Assembly: GCA_040902425.1 (NCBI GenBank) | Contig: JBBDXI010000080.1 | Span: 1-64,000 of the forward strand | From: JBBDXI01 sp040902425 | GTDB taxonomy: Bacteria; Planctomycetota; Phycisphaerae; Phycisphaerales; UBA1924 | Direction: 5' to 3' | DNA: 64,000 nucleotides | Shown here: piece by piece, positions 25,468 to 33,037 of the stretch | Numbering within the stretch: the first letter of the stretch is position 1 | How the letters are laid out: the number at the start of each line of letters is the position of its first letter | The notes under the pieces: model-generated | Databases searched by the model: none | What the model saw: the letters and a program-made list of their open reading frames with translations, nothing else | Told to the model about the DNA's origin: nothing | Program-made: the position numbers and the translations under genes

Positions 25468-26382
25468 ATGCCCCCCCTCTCCCCCGAGCACATCGTCGTC
25501 GGCATCCTAGTCTTCGCGGCCGTGGTCTGCATCGGCGCCGCGTTCCTGGTGCTGAGCGCGTCGAGGCGCCGCGCCCTGCGCCCGCGCCTGTTCGAGGACG
25601 GCGTCGCCTCGTTCCCCGTGGAGGGGGAGGGCGCTGTCGGCCTCCTCTCCCGCGTCGGCGGCAAGGCCTCGATGGGCCGGCCCAGCGAGCAGCTCCAGAC
25701 CGCCCTCGCGCGCGCCGGCTTCACCGGGCGGGCCGCGGCCGAGATCTACCTCGGCTCCAAGATGCTCCTGCTCGTCGTCGGCGTCCTGGCCGGCGGCCTG
25801 CTGCTGGTCCCCGCGGACCTGTCGGTCGCCGTCAAGGTGCTCCTCGCCCTGGCGGTGGGGGGGCTCTTCTCGTTCATCCCCAACCTCGTGGTCAACTCGC
25901 GCCGGCGCGCCCGGATGCTCGAGGTCCGCCGCTCCCTCCCCCACGCCGCCGACCTGCTGGAGATCTGCGTTTCCGCCGGCATGGGCCTGGACATGGCCTG
26001 GAACGCCGTCTCCGACGAGATCCGCCACGTCAGCCCTGCCCTCGCCGACGAGATGGCCCTGACCAACCTCGAGATCCAGCTCGGCGCCCCGCGCCCCGTG
26101 GCCATGCGGCACATGGCCGAGCGGACCGGGGCCAAGGAGTTCTCGACCCTGGTCGCCCTCCTGCTGCAATCCGAACGCTTCGGGACCAGCATCGCCGACG
26201 CCCTCCGCATGTTCGCCGGCGGAATGCGCGAGGACCGCTCTCAGCGGGCGGAGGAATCTGCCGAAAAGATGAGCGTCAAGCTCCTGTTCCCCATGGTCCT
26301 GTTCATCTTCCCGGCCATCCTGATCGTCATGGCCGGGCCCGCCGGCATCAAGTTGTTCCAGTTCATCAGCAGCGGCGGATAA
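25468..26382 (+). CDS. tadC: Tad inner-membrane platform protein TadC
   Basis: A 304-residue partner of TadB with a T2SS-F domain: RRSLPHAADLLEICVSAGMGLDMAWNAVSDEI and EFSTLVALLLQSERFGTSIADALRMFAGGMREDRSQRAEE, plus membrane segments at the N-terminus (about 8-28), around 95-135 and 270-300. It starts three bases after the tadB stop. Spacing and order follow the canonical tadABC. Confidence 0.92.
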   Translation: MPPLSPEHIVVGILVFAAVVCIGAAFLVLSASRRRALRPRLFEDGVASFPVEGEGAVGLLSRVGGKASMGRPSEQLQTALARAGFTGRAAAEIYLGSKMLLLVVGVLAGGLLLVPADLSVAVKVLLALAVGGLFSFIPNLVVNSRRRARMLEVRRSLPHAADLLEICVSAGMGLDMAWNAVSDEIRHVSPALADEMALTNLEIQLGAPRPVAMRHMAERTGAKEFSTLVALLLQSERFGTSIADALRMFAGGMREDRSQRAEESAEKMSVKLLFPMVLFIFPAILIVMAGPAGIKLFQFISSGG

Positions 26383-26421
26383 CCCCGCCCCCCGCCCGAC
26401 GCCCGAGAGAGGAGACACGCC

Positions 26422-26979
26422 ATGTTCCGAACCGTCGCCGCCCTGCTCGCCGCGTCCGCCGCTCTCTCGGCGGGCGGGTGCCAGAACAAGCACGGCACCA
26501 CGCCCATCCACGACGACCGCGGGGCGTACAACATCTGGACCATCGAGACGGTCAACGACGGCAGCGTCCGCAACGCCGTCATCGCCCAGCACACCCTCTA
26601 CCCCTACCACTTCGTGGACTTCTCGGACCAGCTCAACGAGCTTGGCCGCCGCGATGTCCAGGTCCTCGCCGCCCACTACCGCCGGTACCCCGGGCCGGTC
26701 AACATCCGACGCGGCTCCGAGCCCGAGGACCTCTACCGGGCCCGCGTCGCGGCCGTCGCCGAGGCCCTCGCATCCGGGGGGGTGGACCGCGAGAAGATCC
26801 GCATCGCCGACGGCATGCCCGGGGGCCCCGGCAACCCCGCCGACCGCGTGATCACCATCCAGGATGCCGAGCGGTCCCGGCTCCAGGGCGGCGGCTCGCC
26901 CACGCCCACGGGGACGCCCGCCCGTCCCACGCCCGCCTCGGCCACCGGTTCGACCTCCACCCAAGGCGGGAGCCGCTGA
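26422..26979 (+). CDS. Tad-locus lipoprotein, possibly OmpA-like
   Basis: A 185-residue exported protein with a signal peptide ending LSAGGC (about residue 21), an imperfect lipobox. The central part (about 55-140) has LNELGRRDVQVLAAHYRRYPGPVNIRRG and RVAAVAEALASGGVDREKIRI, which reads like an OmpA-type peptidoglycan-binding layout without the usual GHTD motif; Tad loci often encode an OmpA-like lipoprotein (CpaD/RcpB position). The tail is Pro/Thr/Ser-rich. GAGAGGAG precedes the ATG. The family call is tentative. Confidence 0.6.
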   Translation: MFRTVAALLAASAALSAGGCQNKHGTTPIHDDRGAYNIWTIETVNDGSVRNAVIAQHTLYPYHFVDFSDQLNELGRRDVQVLAAHYRRYPGPVNIRRGSEPEDLYRARVAAVAEALASGGVDREKIRIADGMPGGPGNPADRVITIQDAERSRLQGGGSPTPTGTPARPTPASATGSTSTQGGSR

Positions 26980-26981
26980 GC

Positions 26982-27668
26982 ATGACCGCACGCCGACTCC
27001 TCGCGGGCGCAACCCTCGCCTGCCTCAGCGCGTTCCCCCTCGCCCTCGCCGGGTGCGCCGGCAGCGGGGAGGACCTCGCCGGCACGCCCATGCGCGGGCA
27101 GGTGTCCAGCGACCCGTTCGATCGCGCCACCGACCAGCCGCCCACGCCCACCACGCTCTTCCGCCTCGCCCGAATCCTCGCCGCCCAGGGGCGAGAGGCC
27201 GAGGCCCGCTTCGTCCTCACCGACATCACCCAGAAGTTCCCCACCTTCGGCCCCGCGTGGTGCGACCTAGCCGAGCTCCACCTGCGCGCCGGCCGGACCG
27301 ACGAGGCGGCCGAGGTCCTGGAAGAGGGCATCCGCCGCAACCCCGCCGACGCCCGCCTTACCGGCAACCTGGGCATGTGCTACATGGTCAAGGGCGACCA
27401 CCAGCGGGCCCTGGGGTGGTTCTCCAAGGCCGCCTCCCTCGGCGCCGACGATGCCCGCCACCGGGGCAATATGGCCGCAGCCCTCGGGATGCTCGGCCGA
27501 TACGACGAATCCCTCGCCGAGTACCAAAAAGTCGTCTCCCCCGCGGCCGCGCACTACAACGTCTCGGTGCTGGCAAGAGCCCGCAAGGATGCGGACCGCG
27601 TCCGGGAAGAACTCGCGGCGGCCCGGTCGATCGATCCGAAGATCGGCGTGCGTCAGCCCCCCCGCTGA
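26982..27668 (+). CDS. tadD: TadD-like TPR lipoprotein
   Basis: A 228-residue lipoprotein with lipobox LAGC (Cys25) and at least three TPRs: TTLFRLARILAAQGREAEARFVL (about 55-77), AWCDLAELHLRAGRTDEAAEVLEEGIRRNP (about 90-119), GNLGMCYMVKGDHQRALGWFSKAASLG (about 126-152), and a fourth to about 185. It probably pilots the secretin or stabilises the envelope complex, as TadD/PilF do. Start at 26982, two bases after the previous stop. Last gene of the Tad group. Confidence 0.83.
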   Translation: MTARRLLAGATLACLSAFPLALAGCAGSGEDLAGTPMRGQVSSDPFDRATDQPPTPTTLFRLARILAAQGREAEARFVLTDITQKFPTFGPAWCDLAELHLRAGRTDEAAEVLEEGIRRNPADARLTGNLGMCYMVKGDHQRALGWFSKAASLGADDARHRGNMAAALGMLGRYDESLAEYQKVVSPAAAHYNVSVLARARKDADRVREELAAARSIDPKIGVRQPPR

Positions 27669-27693
27669 GGCAGGGGCGTACGGAGCGGCCGCC

Positions 27694-27930
27694 TCACTTC
27701 GGGACCGCCCCCCGTGCGGGGCGCTGCTCGACAGGCAGGGTGGCGGGGGGCGGACCGGTAGGCGCTGCCTGGGCATGAATCTCGGCGCGCTCCATCGCCG
27801 CCCGCGTTGCCTCGTCGGGCCCAGCCGGGGACCTCGACGACAGCACCACATAGAGCGCGACGGCCGCGGCGATGACGATCAGCCCGCCATAGACCGCGGC
27901 CTTCGTCCTGTTCTCGGGCATCAGCTTCAT
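27694..27930 (-). CDS. Small single-pass membrane protein
   Basis: 78 residues: a short cytoplasmic head (MKLMPENRTKAAV), one membrane segment (about 13-31) and a Pro/Ala-rich periplasmic tail. The ATG overlaps the stop codon of the preceding prepilin-like gene by four bases, so it is co-translated and may assist that protein. No family recognised. Convergent with tadD. Confidence 0.6.
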   Translation of the reverse strand: MKLMPENRTKAAVYGGLIVIAAAVALYVVLSSRSPAGPDEATRAAMERAEIHAQAAPTGPPPATLPVEQRPARGAVPK

Positions 27931-28910
27931 GGAATGTCAGCACCGAGGATGCCGCGCCGTGTGGCAAAGAAGTACGCAAAATAGGGGGGGTTGACCTGGA
28001 ACTGGAAGTCGCTCGTCTGCGGGTCCTGCGAGGACGGCAGCTCGAAGAAATACTGCAGCTCGTCGTTCGGCGGCCTCCAGAAGCCGGCGGGGACCAGCAG
28101 GCGGGAGCCCGGTGAGAGCGTCAGGCCGGGGGTGGTGGAGGTCGCCGCGATCACGTCGTTCATCCGGACCATCTTGGCGCTGCCGTCGGTGAGCGCGACT
28201 GTGGTGCGCGAGCCGGGGCTGTTCCAGGACGGCGTCCGGGGCCCACCCTGATAAAAATCGGCCCGCTCGAAGAGGATCACTTTCCGGGACGGCTGAACCA
28301 CGTCGCTGAGCTTGTTGCGGCGGATCTGGAACGGCCCGCTGGTGGGGGGCATGGGGCGGAACGCGGTTGTGGAACTGAACCGCGCCGGGTCCTGCCAGAA
28401 GACAGGCGGGTACCAGTACGAGACCGGGAAGATCCACGTCAGGTTGCTCTGCGCGCCGGAGCTGAAGGTCTCGCGGAGCATGCGCCGCATGGCCTTGTCG
28501 GCCGGCGCGAAGCCCGAGAGGAGCCGCGACTCGTCGACGCTCCCGCCGAAGAGCGTGTGCGAGAGCCAGTGGTAGGAGTACGTCTCGGTCCCCTGGTTGC
28601 TCTGCACGCCGGTGCCGTAGTCCCAGTACCCGGCGGGGTACTGCGGGTGGTTGACCCCGATCTGGCACTGGTCGTTCCAGAACGTGCGCGTGTCGTTGGT
28701 GGAACGGAACGGGCTGACGAAATCGTCCTTTCCGCTCACCCCGTAGTTCGCGATCACGATCGTGTTCTGGTGGAGGTTGTTGAGGCTCACCATCCGCTGG
28801 GCCTCGGCGCGGGTCTTGGCCAGCGCCGGCAGGAGGATGGAGATGAGCAGGGCGATGATGGCGATCACCACCAGCAGCTCAATGAGCGTGAAGGCGCGCT
28901 TCAGGGTCAT
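27927..28910 (-). CDS. DUF1559-type prepilin-like protein
   Basis: A 327-residue protein with a type IV N-terminal methylation signal: MTLKRA then FTLIELLVVIAIIALLISILLPAL, Glu at mature position 5. The long globular domain ends with the LTDGSAKMV segment typical of the H-X9-DG/DUF1559 proteins that are hugely expanded in Planctomycetota. Cleavage would be after Ala6 rather than Gly. GGAG lies seven bases before the ATG, and a promoter is visible at 28991-29019. Function unknown; presumed surface or pseudopilus component. Confidence 0.85.
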   Translation of the reverse strand: MTLKRAFTLIELLVVIAIIALLISILLPALAKTRAEAQRMVSLNNLHQNTIVIANYGVSGKDDFVSPFRSTNDTRTFWNDQCQIGVNHPQYPAGYWDYGTGVQSNQGTETYSYHWLSHTLFGGSVDESRLLSGFAPADKAMRRMLRETFSSGAQSNLTWIFPVSYWYPPVFWQDPARFSSTTAFRPMPPTSGPFQIRRNKLSDVVQPSRKVILFERADFYQGGPRTPSWNSPGSRTTVALTDGSAKMVRMNDVIAATSTTPGLTLSPGSRLLVPAGFWRPPNDELQYFFELPSSQDPQTSDFQFQVNPPYFAYFFATRRGILGADIP

Positions 28911-28939
28911 GTGAGGTCTCCGCTTGGACCCGTCGATCG

Positions 28940-28955
28940 GGGGCAGAACTGCCCC
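28940..28955 (-). other. Hairpin in the prepilin mRNA leader
   Basis: GGGGCAG-AA-CTGCCCC lies between the predicted start of transcription (about 28984) and the ATG at 28910. No T-run. It may affect mRNA stability or be chance in this GC-rich DNA. Confidence 0.3.
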
Positions 28956-28990
28956 GCCGGGAACGCCGACGAGAAACGCCGGCTGGGGAT

Positions 28991-29019
28991 AGTAAACACT
29001 CCGGCGGCCCCCGCGTCAA
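28991..29019 (-). promoter_or_regulatory. Promoter for the DUF1559-like prepilin gene
   Basis: On the minus strand TTGACG (29019-29014), 17 bases, TTTACT (28996-28991). It lies about 80 bases before the ATG at 28910, within the most AT-rich part of the local intergenic region. Confidence 0.5.
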
Positions 29020-29133
29020 CTGCATGTGCGCCCGCTCATCGCCCCGCTCATTCAGGCCCGCGCCCGTCCCCCCGCCAGAACCGCACAAGCCGGGGGGCCG
29101 TAGCGCCGATACGGGAGGTGTCCGGACCCGGCG

Positions 29134-29162
29134 TTGACACCCCCCCGAGCCCCCCTTAGCGT
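29134..29162 (+). promoter_or_regulatory. Promoter for the Ser/Thr kinase gene
   Basis: TTGACA (29134-29139), 17-base spacer, TAGCGT (29157-29162), 34 bases before the ATG at 29197. The layout matches the promoter at 8199. Confidence 0.5.
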
Positions 29163-29196
29163 TGGCACGCCGGGCGGGATAACACCGCCTCGGACC

Positions 29197-30579
29197 ATGA
29201 GCTCCGCACCCCGACAGACCGACCTCACCGAGACCTCGCCCATGGCCCGGGCCGAGGACACCGCGGCCGTTCCCGGCCAGCCCCCCTTCATCAGCGAGCT
29301 GGAGGCCGAGCAGGCCCTCCAGGAGGTCGCCAAGGCCGGCACCAACGTGGACACGCTGGTCGGCAAGCTGGTCATCGACCAAGGCCTGGCCACCCCTGAA
29401 GAGGTCCAGCACTGCCTGGAGAAGGCCCGCCAGCTCCGCGAGGAGAACAACCAGGCGTCCCTCGTCCAACTCCTGGTCAACAACGAGTACGTCACCAAGC
29501 GGCAGATCGCCCGCCTTCGCCAGGTGATCGAGGCCGAGCGCTCGGGCCAGAAGATCCCCGGCTACAAGATCATGGGCAAGCTCGGCGCCGGCGCCATGGC
29601 CACGGTCTTCAAGGCCAGGCAGCTCAGCCTCGACCGCATCGTCGCCATCAAGGTCCTGCCCCGCAAGTTCACCCAGAACCCCCAGTTCATCGAGCGCTTC
29701 TACGCCGAGGGGCGCGCCGCGGCCCAGCTCAACCACCCCAACATCGTGCAGGCCTACGACGTCGGGAAAGCGGGGGACTACCACTACTTCGTGATGGAGT
29801 ACGTGGACGGGCGGACCGTCTACGACGACATCCTCAAGCACAAGCGGTTCCTCCCCCCGGAGGCGATCGACATCTGCATCCAGATCGCCGAGGCCCTGCA
29901 GCACGCCCACGAGCGGGGGCTGATCCACCGGGATGTGAAGCCCAAAAACATCATGATCAACCAGGAGGGGGTCGCCAAGCTCGCCGACATGGGCCTGGCC
30001 CGCGCCATCTCCGACAAGGAGGCGGCGGAGGCCGAGGCGGGCAAGGCCTTCGGCACGCCTTACTACATCTCGCCCGAGCAGATCCGGGGCGAGGTCAACG
30101 TCGGTCCGCCCGCGGATGTCTACTCGCTGGGAGCGACGCTCTACCACATGGTCACCGGCAGTGTCCCGTTTGACGGCAAGAACCCCTCTGCGGTGATGCA
30201 CAAGCACCTGAAGGCCGAGCTGGCCCCGCCGGACCACGTCAACCCCAAGCTCAGCGCCGGCATCTCCGAGACCATCGAGATGATGATGGCCAAGGACCCC
30301 CGCCGGCGCTACCAGACCTGTAAGGACCTGCTGGTGGACCTGAGGGCCCTGCGCGAGGGCAAGCCCCCGCCCATCGCCCACCGAGAGGTCGTCCCCACCG
30401 CGGAGCTCGCCTCCCTCGCCGCCGCCGAGGCCGCCGCCCCCGCGGACATCGCCGTCGATCAGACCGACTTCGGCGACTCGCGCCCCCTCGTCCGCGAGCC
30501 GCTGGTGATCACGCTGGCCGTCGTCGCGGCCATCAGCATCGCCGTGAACATCTTCCTGATCTTCCTGCGCGACGGGTGA
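29197..30579 (+). CDS. Membrane Ser/Thr protein kinase
   Basis: A 460-residue Hanks-type kinase. An N-terminal helical domain (about 30-115; LVIDQGLATPEEVQHCLEKA, LLVNNEYVTKRQIARL) resembles the two-helix repeats at the start of GspE-like ATPases. The kinase domain (about 122-390) has the G-loop KLGAGAMATVF, Lys in VAIKVL, catalytic HRDVKPKNIM, and DMG (LADMGLARA) in place of DFG. One C-terminal membrane segment (about 438-458) leaves only a few residues outside, so it lacks an extracellular sensor domain. The Thr in GTPYYISPEQ is present. The start at 29197 follows a consensus promoter. Confidence 0.92.
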   Translation: MSSAPRQTDLTETSPMARAEDTAAVPGQPPFISELEAEQALQEVAKAGTNVDTLVGKLVIDQGLATPEEVQHCLEKARQLREENNQASLVQLLVNNEYVTKRQIARLRQVIEAERSGQKIPGYKIMGKLGAGAMATVFKARQLSLDRIVAIKVLPRKFTQNPQFIERFYAEGRAAAQLNHPNIVQAYDVGKAGDYHYFVMEYVDGRTVYDDILKHKRFLPPEAIDICIQIAEALQHAHERGLIHRDVKPKNIMINQEGVAKLADMGLARAISDKEAAEAEAGKAFGTPYYISPEQIRGEVNVGPPADVYSLGATLYHMVTGSVPFDGKNPSAVMHKHLKAELAPPDHVNPKLSAGISETIEMMMAKDPRRRYQTCKDLLVDLRALREGKPPPIAHREVVPTAELASLAAAEAAAPADIAVDQTDFGDSRPLVREPLVITLAVVAAISIAVNIFLIFLRDG

Positions 30580-30586
30580 CCCGCGC

Positions 30587-30620
30587 GTGCCACCGGCCGC
30601 GGGCTTCGGGCGGCCGGGGC
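30587..30620 (-). repeat. Dispersed hairpin repeat after the kinase gene
   Basis: CCGGCCGC and GCGGCCGG arms around GGGCTTCGG, with GTGCCA at one end. Nearly the same sequence and layout as the copy at 5730-5762. It begins eight bases after the kinase stop codon, a typical REP-like position. Confidence 0.7.
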
Positions 30621-30654
30621 CGACGCGGTACCGCGGGCTGTCGCGCGACCCCGC

Positions 30655-30682
30655 TTGATTCTCCCGATCGGGCCGATACCGT
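30655..30682 (+). promoter_or_regulatory. Possible tRNA-Glu promoter
   Basis: TTGATT (30655-30660), 16 bases, TACCGT (30677-30682), placing the start of transcription about ten bases before the tRNA. Confidence 0.45.
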
Positions 30683-30698
30683 TCTCCCGCCGGTTCTC

Positions 30699-30773
30699 GG
30701 CCCCATCGTCTAGCCTGGTCTAGGACGCCAGGTTCTCATCCTGGAAACCGGGGTTCAAATCCCCGTGGGGTCA
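30699..30773 (+). tRNA. tRNA-Glu (CTC)
   Basis: Acceptor GGCCCCA/TGGGGTC (one G-T pair), anticodon stem CCAGG/CCTGG around TTCTCAT (anticodon CTC), T stem CGGGG/CCCCG. Discriminator A, no encoded CCA. A T-rich stretch follows (30774-30785). Confidence 0.93.
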
Positions 30774-30945
30774 CTTTTTGTCTTTCGTGCCGGGGGCAAC
30801 CCCCCCTCGGGCTGCCCCTCCGCCGCCCGGACCACCCGCGCCGCCCGCACGTCCCAGAACAGCCGCGCGCCGATCCCTCCATGCCGACACAACCGGGATT
30901 AAGCCCCACCGCCGTCGGGCCGATCTCTCTCCCGGAGGCCCGCGC

Positions 30946-31290
30946 ATGGAACCCGCAAAGTCACCGCGCCCGATCATCAGCGAGTTCGCCGGCGATCCGG
31001 AGATGTCGGAGCTGGTCCGGCTGTTCCTGGGCGAGCTGCCCCAGCGGGTCCGCGCCCTGGAGGCCGCTTGGCGCGAGCAGCAGGTTCAGACCGTCGCCCG
31101 CATGGCCCACCAGCTCCGCGGCTCCAGCGCCGGCTACGGGTTCCCGACGATCGGGTCGGCCGCCGCCTCGCTCGAGGAGTCGCTCCGGGCCCGGACCGAG
31201 GCCGACGCCCAGGCCGTGCTCGAGCGGGCCGCGGCCGAGTTCCGTGCTCTGGTAGACCTGTGCTCCCGGGCCTGTCGCCCGGCGGCGTGA
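30946..31290 (+). CDS. Stand-alone HPt phosphotransfer protein
   Basis: 114 residues forming one HPt four-helix domain; the phosphorylatable His lies in MAHQLRGSSAGYGFPTIG (about residues 48-65), matching the HxLKGxS signature. ISEFAGDPEMSELVRLFLGELPQRVRAL starts the domain. GGAGG is seven bases before the ATG. It precedes the response-regulator diguanylate cyclase by 52 bases and probably passes phosphate to it or another receiver. SixA (4125) is a potential phosphatase for such a protein. Confidence 0.88.
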   Translation: MEPAKSPRPIISEFAGDPEMSELVRLFLGELPQRVRALEAAWREQQVQTVARMAHQLRGSSAGYGFPTIGSAAASLEESLRARTEADAQAVLERAAAEFRALVDLCSRACRPAA

Positions 31291-31342
31291 GTGCGTTGTC
31301 AGCTGCCCCCCTCAAGAGCCACCCGAGCAGGAACGTGCGGAG

Positions 31343-32293
31343 ATGACGATCACGGCGCCCCAGTTCGACGAGTCGCAGCCGACGGTGCTCGTCATCGACG
31401 ACTCCCCGGATGTGCACCGCCTCCTCAAGGCGCGCCTGCGCCACGAGGAGCTTGACCTGCGCGCCGCCACCAGCGGGCGCGCCGGCATCGAGGCCGCCCG
31501 CGACCAGCGCCCCGCGATCGTCCTGCTCGACCTCGACATGCCCGACATGGACGGGTTCGAGGTGCTGCGGAACCTCAAGAACGACCCCACCACGGTCCAC
31601 ATCCCCGTGATCGTGCTCTCCGGCCTGCAGAGCGCCCAGGACAAGGTCACCGCCTTCGACCTCGGCGCGGTGGACTACATCACCAAGCCCTTCAACCTCA
31701 CGGAGCTGCGCGTCCGCGTCCGCTCCGCCCTGCGCATGCACCGCCTGGTGCAGATGCTGGCCCAGCGGGCCCAGATCGACGGCCTCACCGGCCTCTGGAA
31801 CCGCGCCCACTTCGACCGGCGCCTCGCGGATGAGGTCGCCGGGTGCCAGCGGCACGACCGCGCCCTCTCCCTGGCCATGATTGACGTGGACGACTTCAAG
31901 AGCATCAACGACACCTACGGCCACCCCGCCGGCGACGCCGTGCTGCAGGGCATGGCCCGGGTCATCCAGAAGGAGTGCCGCCAGGAGGACGTCGCCTGCC
32001 GCTACGGCGGCGAGGAGTTCGCCCTCATCATGCCGGACACCACGCCCGCCCAGGGCATGGTCGTCTGCGAGCGCGTCCGGTCCTCCCTCGCGAGCGTCGT
32101 CTGGCCGCGCCACCCCGAGCGCTCCGTCACGGTCTCGATCGGCCTCGCCGGCGCGGTGCGCATCCGCACCGCCCAGCCCTTCGACTGGGTCGAGGCCGCC
32201 GACAAGGCGCTGTACACGGCGAAGAAGACCGGGCGCAACCGCTCCGTCATGACCGACATCGACGGCGGTTCGCGGCTCGCGAAGGCCGGGTAG
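31343..32293 (+). CDS. Response-regulator diguanylate cyclase (REC-GGDEF)
   Basis: A 316-residue PleD-like protein. Receiver domain at 14-130 with phospho-acceptor Asp63 (VLLDLDMPDMDG) and the conserved Lys in ITKPF; GGDEF domain at about 150-305 with intact active site GGEEF (about 221-225) and the inhibitory I-site RQED exactly five residues before it. It should make c-di-GMP when phosphorylated and be product-inhibited. With the upstream HPt gene it forms a two-gene signalling unit; the PilZ-receiver protein (50545-51882) is a candidate reader of the signal. Confidence 0.94.
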   Translation: MTITAPQFDESQPTVLVIDDSPDVHRLLKARLRHEELDLRAATSGRAGIEAARDQRPAIVLLDLDMPDMDGFEVLRNLKNDPTTVHIPVIVLSGLQSAQDKVTAFDLGAVDYITKPFNLTELRVRVRSALRMHRLVQMLAQRAQIDGLTGLWNRAHFDRRLADEVAGCQRHDRALSLAMIDVDDFKSINDTYGHPAGDAVLQGMARVIQKECRQEDVACRYGGEEFALIMPDTTPAQGMVVCERVRSSLASVVWPRHPERSVTVSIGLAGAVRIRTAQPFDWVEAADKALYTAKKTGRNRSVMTDIDGGSRLAKAG

Positions 32294-32326
32294 CCCCGGG
32301 ACGGCTCCCCCGCCCCGCCCCCAGAC

Positions 32327-32983
32327 TCAGAAGGGCACGACGATCGCCCCGTAGAACATCGGCGCATCGCGCGCCGGGTTCTTGGCGTCGCCGGTGATCC
32401 GGGCGTTGGAGATGTGGTGCCAGCGGACCCCCGCCTGCAGCCGCACCCCCGAGTCGCTGACCTGCTTCGTCAGCCCCACCCCCAGGCGCGGCATGAAGTT
32501 GAAGTGCGTCCCCCCCGGCGGCACATCGTCGGTGGCGAACAGCACGCCCACCCCCGCATCCCCGTACAGCGTCCAGTCCTGGTTGTTGAAGAAGTGCCAC
32601 CGGAAGAGCATGGAGGGGTTCAGCCCGAAGGCGTTCTCGCCCCGCGGCTGGTCGAAGGCCCAGGCGTTGAGCTCAACCGAGAACTCCATGTCGGTATCCA
32701 CGAACGCGCTGAAGGCGATCCGCGGCAGGTTCAGGTCGTGCACCCGGTCGAAGTCCGTGCCGAGGCCGGCCCCGATCGTCCACCAGCGGGTGCCGGCCAT
32801 GCCGAACGGACCGTGCTCGTGGCCGGTGTGCGGGGGCGGGCCCTGGGAGAGGGGCGAGAGCTCCAGGCGCGGGCTCGATTCGATCCGCAGCGCCAGGGGC
32901 GACCCGCCCGCCGGCCCCTGCGCCGCCGCCAGCGCGGGGAGGGTCAGCGTGCACAGCGCCAGGGTTCGCCAGTCCGACGTCAT
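32327..32983 (-). CDS. PagL-like lipid A 3-O-deacylase (acyloxyacyl hydrolase family)
   Basis: A 218-residue outer-membrane beta-barrel with a signal peptide (about 1-21). The C-terminal strand region has RWHHISNARITG, matching the HxSN catalytic His and Ser of PagL, and the protein ends in an aromatic residue (IVVPF) as outer-membrane barrels do. Alternating strands such as WTLYGDAGVGVLFA and RLGVGLTKQV fit an eight-strand barrel. It would remodel lipid A. It converges with the GGDEF gene. The catalytic Glu was not placed with certainty. Confidence 0.78.
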   Translation of the reverse strand: MTSDWRTLALCTLTLPALAAAQGPAGGSPLALRIESSPRLELSPLSQGPPPHTGHEHGPFGMAGTRWWTIGAGLGTDFDRVHDLNLPRIAFSAFVDTDMEFSVELNAWAFDQPRGENAFGLNPSMLFRWHFFNNQDWTLYGDAGVGVLFATDDVPPGGTHFNFMPRLGVGLTKQVSDSGVRLQAGVRWHHISNARITGDAKNPARDAPMFYGAIVVPF

Positions 32984-33037
32984 GGCGGTGAGGGTACCCG
33001 CGCCGGCTCGGCTGTGCCGCCGGCGGCGGGCGGCCGC

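Noticed and set aside
23274..27668. A single open frame of more than 1,400 codons across the tad genes
   Set aside because: It shifts the frame relative to tadA, tadB and tadC, is full of His/Arg/Pro, matches nothing, and only its last part (26982 onward) coincides with a real gene. It is a GC-driven shadow.
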